Below, piece by piece: positions 10,300 through 20,868 of a stretch of DNA of 64,000 bases (position 1 is the first letter of the stretch; each line of letters opens with the position of its first letter). Under the pieces are notes generated by a model. The model was not told the DNA's origin. It searched no databases and saw only the letters and a list, made by a program, of their open reading frames with translations. The stretch comes from Eurosta solidaginis (lineage: Eukaryota > Arthropoda > Insecta > Diptera > Tephritidae), in the NCBI RefSeq assembly GCF_040869045.1, contig NC_090320.1:247194978-247258977 (forward strand). The letters run 5' to 3'. The position numbers were made by a program, and so were the translations under genes.

Positions 10300-10549
10300 A
10301 ATTTTAAGGAAATATTCAGGTATTTAAAAACAATTGAAACGCAAAATTTTGTTTTTAATGCTCCGATTGGAAATTTATATAATTACTATTATACTATACC
10401 AGAATCAATAGAAATTTTAGAAGATTTATTAAAATATCAATTTAATAATAATGAAGAAGAAATTTTAATATTTTTAAGAAATCTTTATAATATTATAGAT
10501 AAAAATATTCCAAAGAAAAATACCATGTTTATATTATCACCACCTAATG
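10300..10549 (+). pseudogene. Densovirus NS1 fragment up to Walker A
   Basis: NS1 is the parvoviral nickase and superfamily-3 helicase that replicates the viral genome in the nucleus. This fragment is the region N-terminal of the helicase. It is AT-rich and continuously open, and ends in the start of the Walker A motif (TMFILSPPN). Reading stops being viral at 10549, where an 8-bp duplication marks a transposon insertion in the middle of the ATP-binding loop. The next viral fragment starts at 11896. As an old endogenous copy it cannot encode a working helicase. Confidence 0.8.
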
Positions 10550-11895
10550 CATGGTGGAATAACCAGGTAAAGTAAGCCGTCAATTGTCTCGCTCTAAATT
10601 CTTCGTTGTTCTGTCATTCGGCTATCTGAAAATTTTTCACCAATGTTGTCCTCGAAAAGTGTTGTTTTTTTGCATTTTTGAGGAGTAAAATATGGTAGTT
10701 TTAGTACTTTTTTTTCATCTAAACCAGTAGGTGAATATCGAGGGACCTTTACCGGGTTTAATTACAGAGATTCATATTTGGGTATCTTTGGTGTGCGCTT
10801 CCATAAGTAAGGTCGTGCTTAACTATTGCGTTCATATTATTGATGTTTTCATTATATAAGTATGTTTAATTTGTTCAAAAAAAAAATTGAAACAGGTCTT
10901 TGTTAAAACAAACTATTTGAATTCGCGTCATATCAAACAAGGATTTTCACCTGTGCAGCGCTACTGAAGACTTTCGAGAAATGTGCAAGAACACCAAAAC
11001 TGTCGTATTACACCTTATTTATGTAAATACTTCGCTAAAACAATGAATTTCTAAATACAGTTATAAAAAATTGTTACTCGCTATTGTTGTTTTGGCCTAA
11101 AAATTAGACCACTAAGATAAGAGGAATGTTACAATTATGGATTGTAATTTAGAATATATGAATCCGGCTCGATCGTATTAGCACCTTCTGGTTCTAGGCC
11201 GACTCCTATTATATCCCCTGACATATTTTTGTAAATAATAACTTTGGAACATTAGTAATACATCATGAATTAACTGTCATTAACTTATGGGCGATCTTCT
11301 GATCAAGTTTGTATGATATATTAGAAGGTCATATGTTTTACTTCCGACTATCAATGTCAATTCAACAGAGCAGATGGAAAGAACAATGGATTTTTAGAGA
11401 TCGAAACACATTTAAAAGTATTACGATCATTTCCAAGTGTGACTGTAAAACTTTTCATCAAACCCGAAACCCATTTAAGTGCGCAAAGTTCCTACAGTTC
11501 ACCTATATAATGGATAACACCTCTCCCACTTATGTCCGGTTTTTCGATAAAAGCTTCAACTGCAGTTGAAGTTGAGGTCAGTTTACTTTAGACGCATTAT
11601 TGAATTTTACTACTCATCGCAGTTTAAGTTTTTAATTTTATTCGATGCCTAAAGTAATATAAGCTCGCACTGGTCCTGTGTATCCCTTTTGTATTAGCAT
11701 TAGGTTGCACTAATATGCTGAAAAAAACAGTCTGTAATGGCTTTCGTAGCAAGGCGTTTGTTTTTCTACTCCTACTTTTCCAAGGCGGGTAAACATTTTA
11801 CCCTCTTCTAACCGTTGAAAATACATCCCTACCGTTTCAGATAGCGTACATCTTCTATCTCTTTTTATTTACTTCACCTGGTGATTCCACCATGT
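10550..11895. mobile_element. Candidate P-superfamily transposon in viral NS1
   Basis: A 1346-bp insertion is flanked by the perfect 8-bp duplication ACCTAATG (10542-10549 and 11896-11903). Its ends are imperfect inverted repeats: CATGGTGGAATAACCAGGT on the left, and CATGGTGGAATCACCAGGT as the complement of the right end, which has one extra outer base. An 8-bp duplication and a CATGNTG... terminus resemble P elements. I could not recognise a transposase inside; the frame at 11309-11569 has no clear family. It is probably a non-autonomous or decayed copy. Confidence 0.6.
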
Positions 11896-12303
11896 ACCTA
11901 ATGTAGGAAAAAAAAAAGTTTTTTTGATACATTTATACACTATTGTTTAAACTTTGGTCACGTAGGTAATTTTAATAGATACTGTTCATTTCCTCTTATG
12001 GAATGTGTAAATAAAAGAATAATTTTATGGAATGAACCACTATTAGAGCCTTCAGCAACAGAAACTTTAAAAATGTTATTTGGTGGAGATACAGTTGCTG
12101 CAAAAGTAAAATATGCAAATGATGCTGTAATAATGAGAACTCCAATATTATCAAATAATGATGTTTTTCCAAATGATTCGGCATTTAGATCTAGAATATA
12201 TACTTACAAATGAAGATCATACAAAAAACTGAAAAGTTTTAAAAAAAAACCACGTCCAATGTCAAGTTATTATTTATTAAATAAATATAAAATTATAAAT
12301 TGA
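11896..12303 (+). pseudogene. Densovirus NS1 fragment, helicase core to C-terminus
   Basis: After the insertion the SF3 helicase resumes with the rest of the glycine-lysine loop (11899-11925). Walker B-like RIILWNEP lies near 12017-12040, GGDTVAAKVKY near 12082-12114, and the sensor/arginine-finger region FRSRIYTY at 12184-12207. These are hallmark parvovirus NS1 motifs. An in-frame stop at 12211-12213 interrupts it. Beyond that the same frame stays open and basic to TGA at 12301-12303, the likely natural end. A frame break between 11903 and 11998 is also likely. AT content and codon use match the other viral pieces rather than the flanking LINEs. Confidence 0.85.
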
Positions 12304-12333
12304 TTATAAATTAAATTTTCGTGTTTTATTTAT

Positions 12334-13626
12334 TACTATACAAGCAGACCCGGCAGACGTTGTTCTGCCTTAAATTTGGTCTATCTCCATACATTTTAAT
12401 AAGCTTTTCCGTCTAACTCTGCCCTCGCCCCTCAACACTTTTTCCTAATCTTTGTATTCACTCCTCCCTCCGTATTTTTCGCTTCGTCTATCTCCATCTT
12501 CGTCTCATTCTATATCTTTCTCAGTCTCCTTCTCCTTCTCTCTTTTCTCTTCTCTCAAGTTTTCTCATTCTTCTTCATATCTTATTGACAGTCCCAGAGG
12601 GTGGTATGTATTTTGTTCCAGTCCCATTCCGAGTCTCAGTCCCAGTCCCACTCCGAGTCTCAGTCTCAGTCTCACCCCAGTCCTAGTCCTAATCCCAGTC
12701 CCAGTCCGTCTCTGGTCTACTTCCCGGAAAAAAAGGATCGCAAATACTAATATAGGCAAATTTATATACCAAATTTCAGGCAAATCGAATAGGACGTATG
12801 TCTATATTTCGGCTTCGCCTGCATATTTATCAGTTTTGCCAGGTTGATGCGACTAAATCGAATATCACAATGAAAATTACTTTAAAGCTCTCAGCAACAG
12901 CTTTCATTTGATATCCATAATACACACACATTCTAGGGGTATCCGGGTCCATGTTTTGGCCTATATCTCGGGACCCAGTCACCCAGCGGTGTAAAACTTA
13001 CTCTGTACTAAAGCGCTCATCAACAGCTTTCATTTGTTATCCATATTCTATAAACACATCCTAGTTTTACCTTGATCCACGTTTTGGCCTATATCTCGAG
13101 ACCCTAGTCGCCAATAGGTATGAAAACTACCCTGTACTAAAGCACTCATCAACAGCTTCAATTTGATACCCATAATGTAAAAACACTATCTAGGCGTTCA
13201 CGGGCCCATGTTTTGGCCTATATCTCGAGGCTCTAGTCACCCAGGGATATGAAAATTACCCTCTACTAAAGCACTCATCAACAGCTTTCATTTGATATCC
13301 ATATCCTATAAACACATTCTAGGGGTACCCGGGTCCACGTTTTGGCCTATATCTCGAGATCCTAGTCGCCAATAGGTATGAAAACTACCCTGTACTAAAG
13401 CACTCATCAACAGCTTTCATTTGTTATCCATATTCTATAAACACATTCCAGGGGTAACCGGTTCCACGTTTTGGCCTATATGTCGAGACCCTGTGCGTCG
13501 ATCCTGAATAGCGATAAACCTCACGGAGCCCGAGACCTTTCCAACTAATGCAAAACCATGGAAATCGGTTCGTGCGTTCTGGAGTTATAGCATCAGGAAG
13601 GAAAACCCGACTTATTTTTATATTAT
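12334..13626. mobile_element. Mini-me/DINE-like repeat with (GTCY)n and minisatellite
   Basis: The element starts near ACTATACAAGCAGACCCGGC and ends near ATCAGGAAGGAAAACCCGAC. It holds a (GTCC/GTCT)n run (about 12590-12712) next to ATATACCAAATTTCAGGCAAA, the combination described for mini-me repeats of Diptera. About five tandem units of ~129 bp follow. It has no coding capacity; the pyrimidine-rich frame at 12452-12847 is low complexity. It lies between the viral NS1 and VP pieces. Assignment to the mini-me/DINE (Helitron-derived) group is by resemblance only. Confidence 0.5.
12930..13500. repeat. ~129-bp minisatellite array (about 5 units)
   Basis: The phrase TTTTGGCCTATATCTCGAG recurs near 12955, 13082, 13209, 13339 and 13468, giving a spacing of about 127-130 bp. 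Each unit also holds CTCATCAACAGCTTTCATTTG and ACACATTCTAG. The units are recognisably related to the arrays in family-A elements (for example 62240-63169). Confidence 0.85.
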
Positions 13627-13828
13627 AAATAATCTTCATCATCATCATCTTCAATAATTTTTGCAGATACTTTGTCGTCGTCATAATGTTTTATTATTTT
13701 TACTGCGCATAATTCAACTACAAACAAGTTATTGCACAATATACATAACACGTAGTGCTACAGTTAGATTATGATACAATATTGTTGAACAATATTTAAA
13801 GCAATGTGCCACATTTTTTTATATTAGT
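13627..13828. other. Spacer before the capsid gene
   Basis: This is AT-rich sequence between the mini-me-like repeat and VP. On the minus strand 13690-13628 reads an acidic tail (YDDDKVSA, then [10 protein letters not shown]) closed by a stop. It could be viral intergenic sequence, the end of a small opposed viral frame, or chance. Confidence 0.3.
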
Positions 13829-14399
13829 ATGTTGATACAAAGGAACGGATTTACATATCCAGGGTATAATTATTTTGGGCCCGGTAATACAATATACAAA
13901 GATGATGAACCATTTAATGATGTCGATGTTGATGCATATATACACGATATAGAATATGAATTAGCTACATCAAGAACTCAAATTAGAGAAGCAGATCGTG
14001 AAGCAATATTAAATTTTATAAAAGATTATCAACATAATGAATCTTTAGAAGAATTACTTGGAATAATTGGTATATCTATTAAATATGGCTTTGAAACAAT
14101 ATTTGGAGTTCATTATCCAAATATGAGTAATGTTCAAAAAACGTTCACTCAAATATTATATACAAGAAGAGAACAAGATATAGCTGAAGAATGGAATAAT
14201 ATTAAATTTCAACCAAATAAAGGCGAATACAGAAATATACAAGATTGTAAATTGGCATCACAAATAGCAAAGTAATTTATGCATCATATAAAACAGGAGC
14301 TTATAAGTGGCATTTAATAAAAGCAGAATTTGATGCACCACAACGTCAAAGAGCTAATGAACCATCTAGCTCCGGAGACAATAACGAACCCCCCGCCAA
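13829..14399 (+). pseudogene. Densovirus VP1 N-terminal region with PLA2 domain
   Basis: VP1 is the minor capsid protein whose phospholipase A2 domain acts on the endosomal membrane. The frame 13829-14275 carries the PLA2 signature: calcium loop YFGPGN (residues 15-20) and the catalytic pair HD (39-40) within HDIEYELA. The stop at 14273-14275 is not the natural end, because viral-type coding continues in another frame from about 14270 to 14398, so one frameshift has occurred. A jockey-type LINE interrupts it at 14400, with the duplication CCCGCCAA (14392-14399). It is on the same strand as NS1. Confidence 0.85.
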
Positions 14400-17300
14400 T
14401 CGCTTCCCAAGGCAGTCGGTTCTATGTACCGGAGCGACTCGGGATTTTTCCCGACCAAGGACTGTCATTTCAGTGTGACCCCATCTAATTTGTTTCGTCC
14501 CTCCCACAAATTGTCATCCTCCCAGCAGCTCCTTGCAGCAGGACTGCTCCATATTCTCTTACTCCGGGAAGGCATCGAATCCAATCCGCGTCCGTCTCCT
14601 GACCCCGGTCCTGAGAAATGGTTTTGCTGCATCTACCGGAAAAGAATCTTTTTAGGACGGTCATACTCTGTTCAGTGTGTCTCGTGCAAGGGATGGTTGC
14701 ATCGGACAGGTTGTTCTGGGCTTAATCCCAAAACCCGACGTCCACGTAACTTTTATAAATCTTTTGTGGCTCCTTGCTGTTCACGCCCAAGGGCGTCCCG
14801 TAGTCTACGCCTAAGCGTATCCCCACTACCTTCCAGCAGCTTCGCTGCTCAGCAAGCCACAACAAGTACCCGCTGCTGCTCGCGCCCCACGGCGCCAACA
14901 ACTCAAACAGCTGCTTCCACTCATAACTACAATCTTCGTTGTAGAGTCGGAAGCAATGCTGAGCAACAGCCCCTGCCCCCGTCTTCTCCCCCCCCCCTCT
15001 TTTCCGGCAGCAATCGTGTAGGTCAGGGAAACAGACTCTTAGTCCCTACCTCCGTTTGCACCGTTTGCCAGCACAGAATATATATGTTTGCGACATCCGC
15101 CCAATGCAGCTCCTGCCTTGGGTGGTGCCACTTCCCTAGATGTTCTGGTCTCCGCGACGGCAACCCCCCGACGGGTTTCATCGCGCCATGTTGCCAGGCC
15201 GCAAACCCAAATCATCCGGGTACCCTAATGCTTGCCCAAGGACGCCCAGTCCTAGGGCCACAACAGCAATTGCGTCCTGGCCTTCCCCAACCCAGGCGTA
15301 GTCACCCGTCACTTACCCCCAGAGTGGCGACGTCTCCCCTTATGCACTTCAGAATTCTGCAGTTAAACTGTAATGGACTAACTGGGAAGATTGCGGAGAT
15401 AGTCGATTTCATGAAGCGGCACAACATCCGCATTGCTGCGATTCAAGAGACTAAACTCACAGCGAGATCTGCATTGCAGACCTGCCCTGGGTATAACGTC
15501 CACAGGAAAGACCGCGAGAGCGGAAATGGAGGCGGTCTCGCGTTTATCATACACCACTCTGTGCAATATTGTATATTTGATCCTGGCATCGACCGCAGGG
15601 ACAATGTCTTAGAACGTCAAGGCCTATCTGTCCGGTCAGGCGATGCAAACCTAGAAGTCATCAACATCTACATCCCTCCTGCCACCTGTTGCCCCAGTGG
15701 ATACCGCCCTAATATCAGGGCCTTACTCACTGGCAACAATCGCATTATCTTAGGCGATTTCAATGCCCATCATGATCTATGGCATTCAAACTTGCGGGCG
15801 GACAGTAGGGGTGAGATGTTGGCGGATCAAATAGAAGAAACGACGTTCTGCACAATAAACGGAGACGCCCCCACACGTATGGTAGGAAGCTGTCACAGCT
15901 CGCCAGATATCTCAATCGTGAGCGCAGAACTCGTAAACTGCGTCAACTGGCAGTCGATGGTAACATTGGCATCCGACCACCTGCCCATACTTATTTCGCT
16001 TGAGCGTAACGCCGACTTCATCGTCACTGAAAAACGCACTTTCATAAACTTCAAAAAAGGAAAGTGGGAAGAATATAAATCCTTTACAGACAGCCGCCTC
16101 GCTGCCCTCCCTATCCCGACTGATGCCCGCCAAGGGGAGCGTGCCTTCCGTAAGGTCATTAAATCCGTCTCGGCACATTTCATTCCCGCCGGGAGAATTC
16201 CCGAAATCCGCCCCACTTCCCGGCGGAGGCCGCAAACTTAGCGAGAGAACGTGACCTTATAAGACAGCTTGACCCAGGCGACCCCCAAATAAGGGATATA
16301 AACCAACGCATCAGATTGCTTGTAGATGAACACAAGCGGTCGAAATGGGAGGAGCACCTAAGAGGTTGTAACCTCTCTACCGGTGTGGGTAAACTTTGGT
16401 CCACCGTAAAGTCCCTATCGAATCCGACTAAGCACAAAGACAAAGTTTCCATCGCCTTTGGCGACAAAGTGCTGTCGGACGCGAAAAAATGCGCGAGCCT
16501 TTTCTGCCTACAATATATAATGCATCCTACGGTCGACAAAGATAGACGGAGAGCCAATAGACGCGCACATAAACACAAATTCAGCGCGTCACCAATCACC
16601 ATCACCGCTAAAGAGGTTGAGGACGCCATTGGTCGTGCTAAACCATCCAAAGCAGTGGGCCCAGACGGCATAGCCATGCCGATGCTTAAAAACCTAGGGA
16701 AAGAGGGGTTCAAATATTTAGCACATGTCTTCAATCTGTCTCTTTCCACCTTTGTCATACCTGAGAAATGGAAAATGGCCAAGTTGGTCCCGCTACTAAA
16801 GCCTGGGAAACCAGCTAACATAGGTGAGTCGTATCGTCCGATATCTCTCCTATCGCCAGTGGAAAAGACGCTTGAGGCCATTCTGCTCCCTTATTTCCAA
16901 GCAAATTTGCAGCTAGCCCCTCATCAGCATGGCTTCAGAAAACTCCATAGCACTACCACCGCGCTGAATGCCATTAGCACCCAGATAAATTGCGGTTTAA
17001 ATCAATACCCCCACCATAGAACAGTACTCGTAGCGCTAGACCTATCAAAAGCTTTTGATACGGTCAACCATGGCTCGTTACTGCAGGACCTGGAAGGGTC
17101 TACCCTTCCCCCATGTCTTAAAAGGTGGACCGCAAATTATCTGGGTGGTTGGCAGGCATCGGTGCAATTTAGAAACAAAACATCAAAACCAAGGAGAATT
17201 AAACAGGGGGTGCCACAGGGTGGTGTCCTATCCCCACTTTTGTTTAATTTCTACATATCTAAGCTACCTTCACCACCGGAAGGAGTCACAATCGTTTCCT

Positions 17301-18462
17301 ACGCCGATGACTGCACAATAATGGCCACAGGCCCAGGCCCAAAGATCGATGCGCTATGCAATAAAATAAACGGCTACCTCCCTGATCTCTCCAGTTTTTT
17401 CGCCTCGCGAAACCTGGCATTATCACCGACTAAATCTTCCGCGATCTTATTTACAACATGGACGCCCCAAATGTCGACCATTTTGAACATCCACGTCGAT
17501 GGCACTATGCTACCGACTGTCCGACACCCCAAAATCTTGGGTGTGACGTTTGATCAGGATCTACATTTTGGTGAGCACGCAGCCGCAATTGTTTCGAGAA
17601 TTCAGAGCCGTAACAAAATCCTCAAATCCCTCGCTGGCAGTACTTGGGGAAAAGATAAAGAAATGCTCATGACTACATACAAAGCAATTAGCCAGCCGAT
17701 TACGTGCTACGCGTCACCCGTTTGGTCGCCAAGCCTAAAAATCACCCACTGGAAGAAACTACAGGCCTGCCAAAATACTGCTCTCAGAATCGCCACGGGC
17801 TGTCTTCTTATGTCCCCAGAACACCATCTGCATAATGAGGCGAGAATACTCCACATCAGGGAGAGAAATGAGATGCTGACCAAACAGTTCCTGTTGAATA
17901 CCCAGAAACCTGGGCATCCCAACAGACATCTGATTGATGAACCAGCACCGCCTAGGGGCTTAAGGAGTCATCTCCGTAAGCATTTTGAGGAAATACGGAA
18001 CCTGAGAACCCAGCCGTATGAAGTGAAAAAACACAAGCAGGCCCTTGGTGAACTCCATAAACAGGCGTCGGACCTTTATGCCGGGAATTGCCCGGTGAAT
18101 CTAGTACTTAACGAAAATTATCCAAAACTTGCGGAAGAGGAACGCATACTCCCCAGGGAAACGCGTGTCACTCTTGCTCAACTTCGTTCTGGATACTGTA
18201 ACAGGTTAAACTCTTCCCTATCCAGAATCAACCCCGACATACAAACTGTATGCCCCGCTTGCAATGTGTCCCCACATGACACCAACCATCTCTTCAATTG
18301 TAATGTGGAACCAACGCCTCTAACACCCCTTTCCTTATGGTCCACCCCTGTTGAAACGGCAAGTTTCCTTGGACTCCCGTTAGAGGATATTGATGACAAT
18401 GTGTGATCGATCGCGGCTATTAGGTGGGGCGAGCATTGCTACAACAACAACAACAACAACCA
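14400..18462 (+). mobile_element. Jockey-type LINE, copy 1 (in viral VP)
   Basis: This is a full-length 4063-bp copy that starts TCGCTTCCCAAGG and ends in a (CAA)n tail (about 18440-18460). The 8-bp duplication CCCGCCAA lies at 14392-14399 and 18463-18470. It encodes two PHD-like cysteine fingers, an endonuclease, a reverse transcriptase and a C-terminal cysteine motif. The start site and length match the copy at 28965-33027. One frameshift splits the coding region, and its 2A-like motif is mutated, so this copy is dead. Confidence 0.9.
14424..18406 (+). pseudogene. LINE copy 1 polyprotein (EN-RT), frameshifted
   Basis: The first frame, 14424-16241 (605 codons), has a leucine-rich N-terminus followed by NPRP at 14583-14594 (NPGP in the sister copies). 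Two CxxC...HxxxC PHD-like fingers come next, then the endonuclease from about residue 306 with LNCNGL, GDFNAHHDLW and SDHLPI. A one-base loss near 16209 relative to copy 2 shifts the frame. The reading resumes in 16316-18406 with VGPDG, the SKAFDTVNH motif (~17047), QGVPQGGVLSP (~17203), catalytic SYADD (~17296) and CPACNVSPHDTNHLFNC (~18252). The start is the first ATG, 24 nt into the element. Confidence 0.87.
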
Positions 18463-18960
18463 CCCGCCAAACAACCAAGAATTGAAGAAGATAATTCAAT
18501 CGATAACTCTGTTGAACCAGACCCTATTTTCATTGAAGTACCAAATCATCGTGGTAATAATAATCCTACTATGGATGTTGATATGCAAGAAAATATTCAT
18601 CAGCAAAGTGGTTCAGGTCGTGGCCCGAATTCGGGGGCGAGATCGGGTGCAACAGGAAGTGGAGATTCCTCTTCTGAGAGTATTACATGGATGAGACCAA
18701 GTAGACCATGTTCAAATAATCATATGAATTTTACGAAAACAAAAATATTAATTAGCTATGGATATAGTACTGAAAATATACAAACTTCACCAACTATTGA
18801 TCAAATAACAACACATTTAGCTTTAATTCCAGTTGATTTTGTTACATTTTATTTAAGTGAAGCAGAATTTGATATGTTACCTAGTACAGCCGAAGTTATA
18901 AAAGTTACAGTTCTGTTACACCATTAGGAACTAGAACTGCGCCTGAGCTCCACTCATTTT
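18463..18960 (+). pseudogene. Densovirus VP fragment, capsid core start
   Basis: After the LINE the capsid reading resumes with QPRIEED and a Gly/Ser-rich linker (about 18610-18690). The start of the jelly-roll capsid domain follows (NFTKTKILISYGYSTENI, then FYLSEAEFDMLPSTAEVI). The frame ends at a stop at 18925-18927. Recognisable capsid residues continue in another frame to about 18950, so there is a frameshift near 18910. The rest of the capsid protein is not visible, and RTE-like LINE sequence follows at 19146. The stretch to about 19040 has similar base composition but no motif that I recognise. Confidence 0.8.
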
Positions 18961-19145
18961 TTTGACTCACTTTGGAATTAAATGATAATCAAAATTCAGT
19001 TAACATTTTAAGGCAAGGTAAATATAAAATATTTGATTAGATAAAAAACAACTAAAATTTCAGTTAAGTTCATTTGGCACAAGAAGCTCATTTTACTTAA
19101 TACAAAAAATAAGCGACAAAAAAATTTAACAGTAGACGAATTTTC

Positions 19146-19530
19146 ACTTACTTACTTAATTGGCGCTTAACCGTTCAAATTGTTATGGCCTTCCAACAAG
19201 GAGACCCAATCGTTTCTGCGCTCCGCCAACCGGCACCAATTGGTCACACCAAGTGAGTTTAAATCGTTTTCCACCTGGTCCTTCCATCGGAGTGGGGGCA
19301 GACTTCTAACTCTGCTTCCATAGGGGGGTTCCGATAGAAACACTTTCTCGGCCGGAGCGTCATCGTTCATTCGCATAACATGGCCTAGCCAGCGCAGCCG
19401 CTGCGTTTTAATTCACTGGACTATGTTGATGTCTGCGTAGAGCTCGTACAGCTCGTCGTTAAGTCTTCTTCGGTACTCGTCCGCGTTCATTTCCCGGACA
19501 CGACGAATTTTTACTATTAAAAATAATTTA
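19146..19530 (-). mobile_element. RTE-like LINE 3' fragment (second copy)
   Basis: Same family and orientation as 3541-4070. The plus strand begins ACTTACTTACTTAATTGGCGC. The minus frame 19376-19167 reads the C-terminal tail PPLRWKDQVENDLNSLGVTNW. Only the last ~380 bp remain. Confidence 0.75.
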
Positions 19531-19531
19531 A

Positions 19532-20868
19532 AACAAGTAAGACAGTCTAAATTCGGGTGAAACCGAACATTACATACCCAGCTGTGCACTTGAAATGTTT
19601 GCTTTGTGTGGTTAATAGTGTTATAAGGCTGCGCAATAATACATAGATATATGGTTCTATTCTGAACTCATTTTCGTTCAAAAGAAACAAAGTGGATACA
19701 AAGACTACCACTAATGAACTTGAGCGGGTAGAAATGCAGTTTAACAGTTGTAGCTATGAAAAAAAAAACTTTATGCCGCCAAATTTCGTTCGGATTGAGA
19801 TATCTTGGTTCGACTTATGGCATTAAAAGTATTTTGGAAAGAATAACAAATATTGGGCGGGTCACGCCTATTTTTAAAATTTGTTTAAGTTTTGTTCTTA
19901 GCTCAACCATAGCACTAAAATAAATAAATAAATATAAGGCGCGATAACCTCCGAAGAGATTTTAGACGTCGTGCTCCTTTTAGATTTTTCTACAAATTGT
20001 CGGGAAGGACCTACTTGTTGTATGCCGACTCCGAACGGCATCTGCAAGGCAGATGAGTTTTCACTGAGAATCTTTTCATGGCAGAAATACCCTCGGAGTG
20101 CTTGCCAAATATTGGCGAGGGGCGACCCCGCTTAGAAACATTTTTTTCTAATTGAAAATACTTGTTTCTAAAATTTTGATTTTACTTTGCCCGGGGCGTG
20201 AACCCAGGATATTCGGTGTGGTAGGCGCAGCACGCTACCATCACACCACGGAGGCCACTATAACCATACCACTACTGGAGTAGAATATCAGTCAAATATA
20301 GTTAAACTTTGTTAAGGTTAGACTTTTAGAAAAAGTGGGCGTGGTCTTTAACCAATTTTGATTATCTTTACTCAATCTATATAATTTAACAAGGATAGTG
20401 TCTCTGCCAAATTTCATCGTAACATCTTTAACGGGTTTTTCTTCTGCTAAATGTAGGTGGTGCCAGTTCCATATTCCAAATTTTTTTGGAATTTATGTTT
20501 TGCGTCATAAAACCAATACACCTACCAAATTTTATAAGTTAAGCGGTATTCGTTTTTGAGTTCTCATTTTTCTAATAATTTCGATATCGAAAAAGTGGGC
20601 GTGGTTATCGTCCGATTCCGCTCATTTTGAATACCTTCAATCAATTCTGGGTCCGGATAAGCTCGTGCACCGAATTTGGTGAATATATCTAAATATTTGC
20701 TCAAGTTATCGTGTTAACAGACCGACGGACGGACATGGCTTTTTTCGATACTGATGATTTTGATATATGGAAGTCTATATCTATCTCGATTCCTTTATAC
20801 CTGTACAACCAACCGTTATCCAATCAAAGTTATAATACCCTGTGTACAAGTACAGCTGGGTATAAAAA
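19532..20868 (+). mobile_element. Family-A repeat element A1 (with SINE inside)
   Basis: It starts AACAAGTAAGACAG and contains ATTCGGGTGAAACCGAACAT. It ends GTACAGCTGGGTATAAAAA. Several AAAGTGGGCGTGG boxes, a TTATCGTGTTAACAGACCGACGG segment and ATATGGAAGTCTATATCTAT lie before the right end. ATACCCAGCTG near the left end is the inverse of CAGCTGGGTAT at the right end. It has no protein. A tRNA-derived SINE interrupts it at 19916-20261. The class is uncertain: a non-autonomous DNA element or Helitron derivative is my inference. Confidence 0.6.
19916..20261 (-). mobile_element. tRNA-derived SINE inserted in A1
   Basis: Read on the minus strand it starts with a tRNA-like head GGCCTCCGTGGTGTGATGG, with an A-box-like TGGTGTGATGG and a B-box-like GGTTCACGCCC. 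A body with GGGGTCGCCCCTCGCC and CTCATCTGCCTTGCAGATGCC follows, and it ends in a TTTA-type tail. The flanks AACCATAGCAC (19905-19915) and AACCATACCAC (20262-20272) are the target duplication with one mismatch. RNA polymerase III would transcribe such elements; they are moved by a partner LINE. Confidence 0.8.

Noticed and set aside
12452..12847. Ser/Pro-rich 131-codon protein
   Set aside because: It is the reading of a (GTCY)n and CT-rich repeat tract in a mini-me-like element.
8290..18960. An intact or recently active virus, or contamination
   Set aside because: The pieces hold stops and frameshifts and are split by fly-type transposons with target duplications, so this is an old germline copy.
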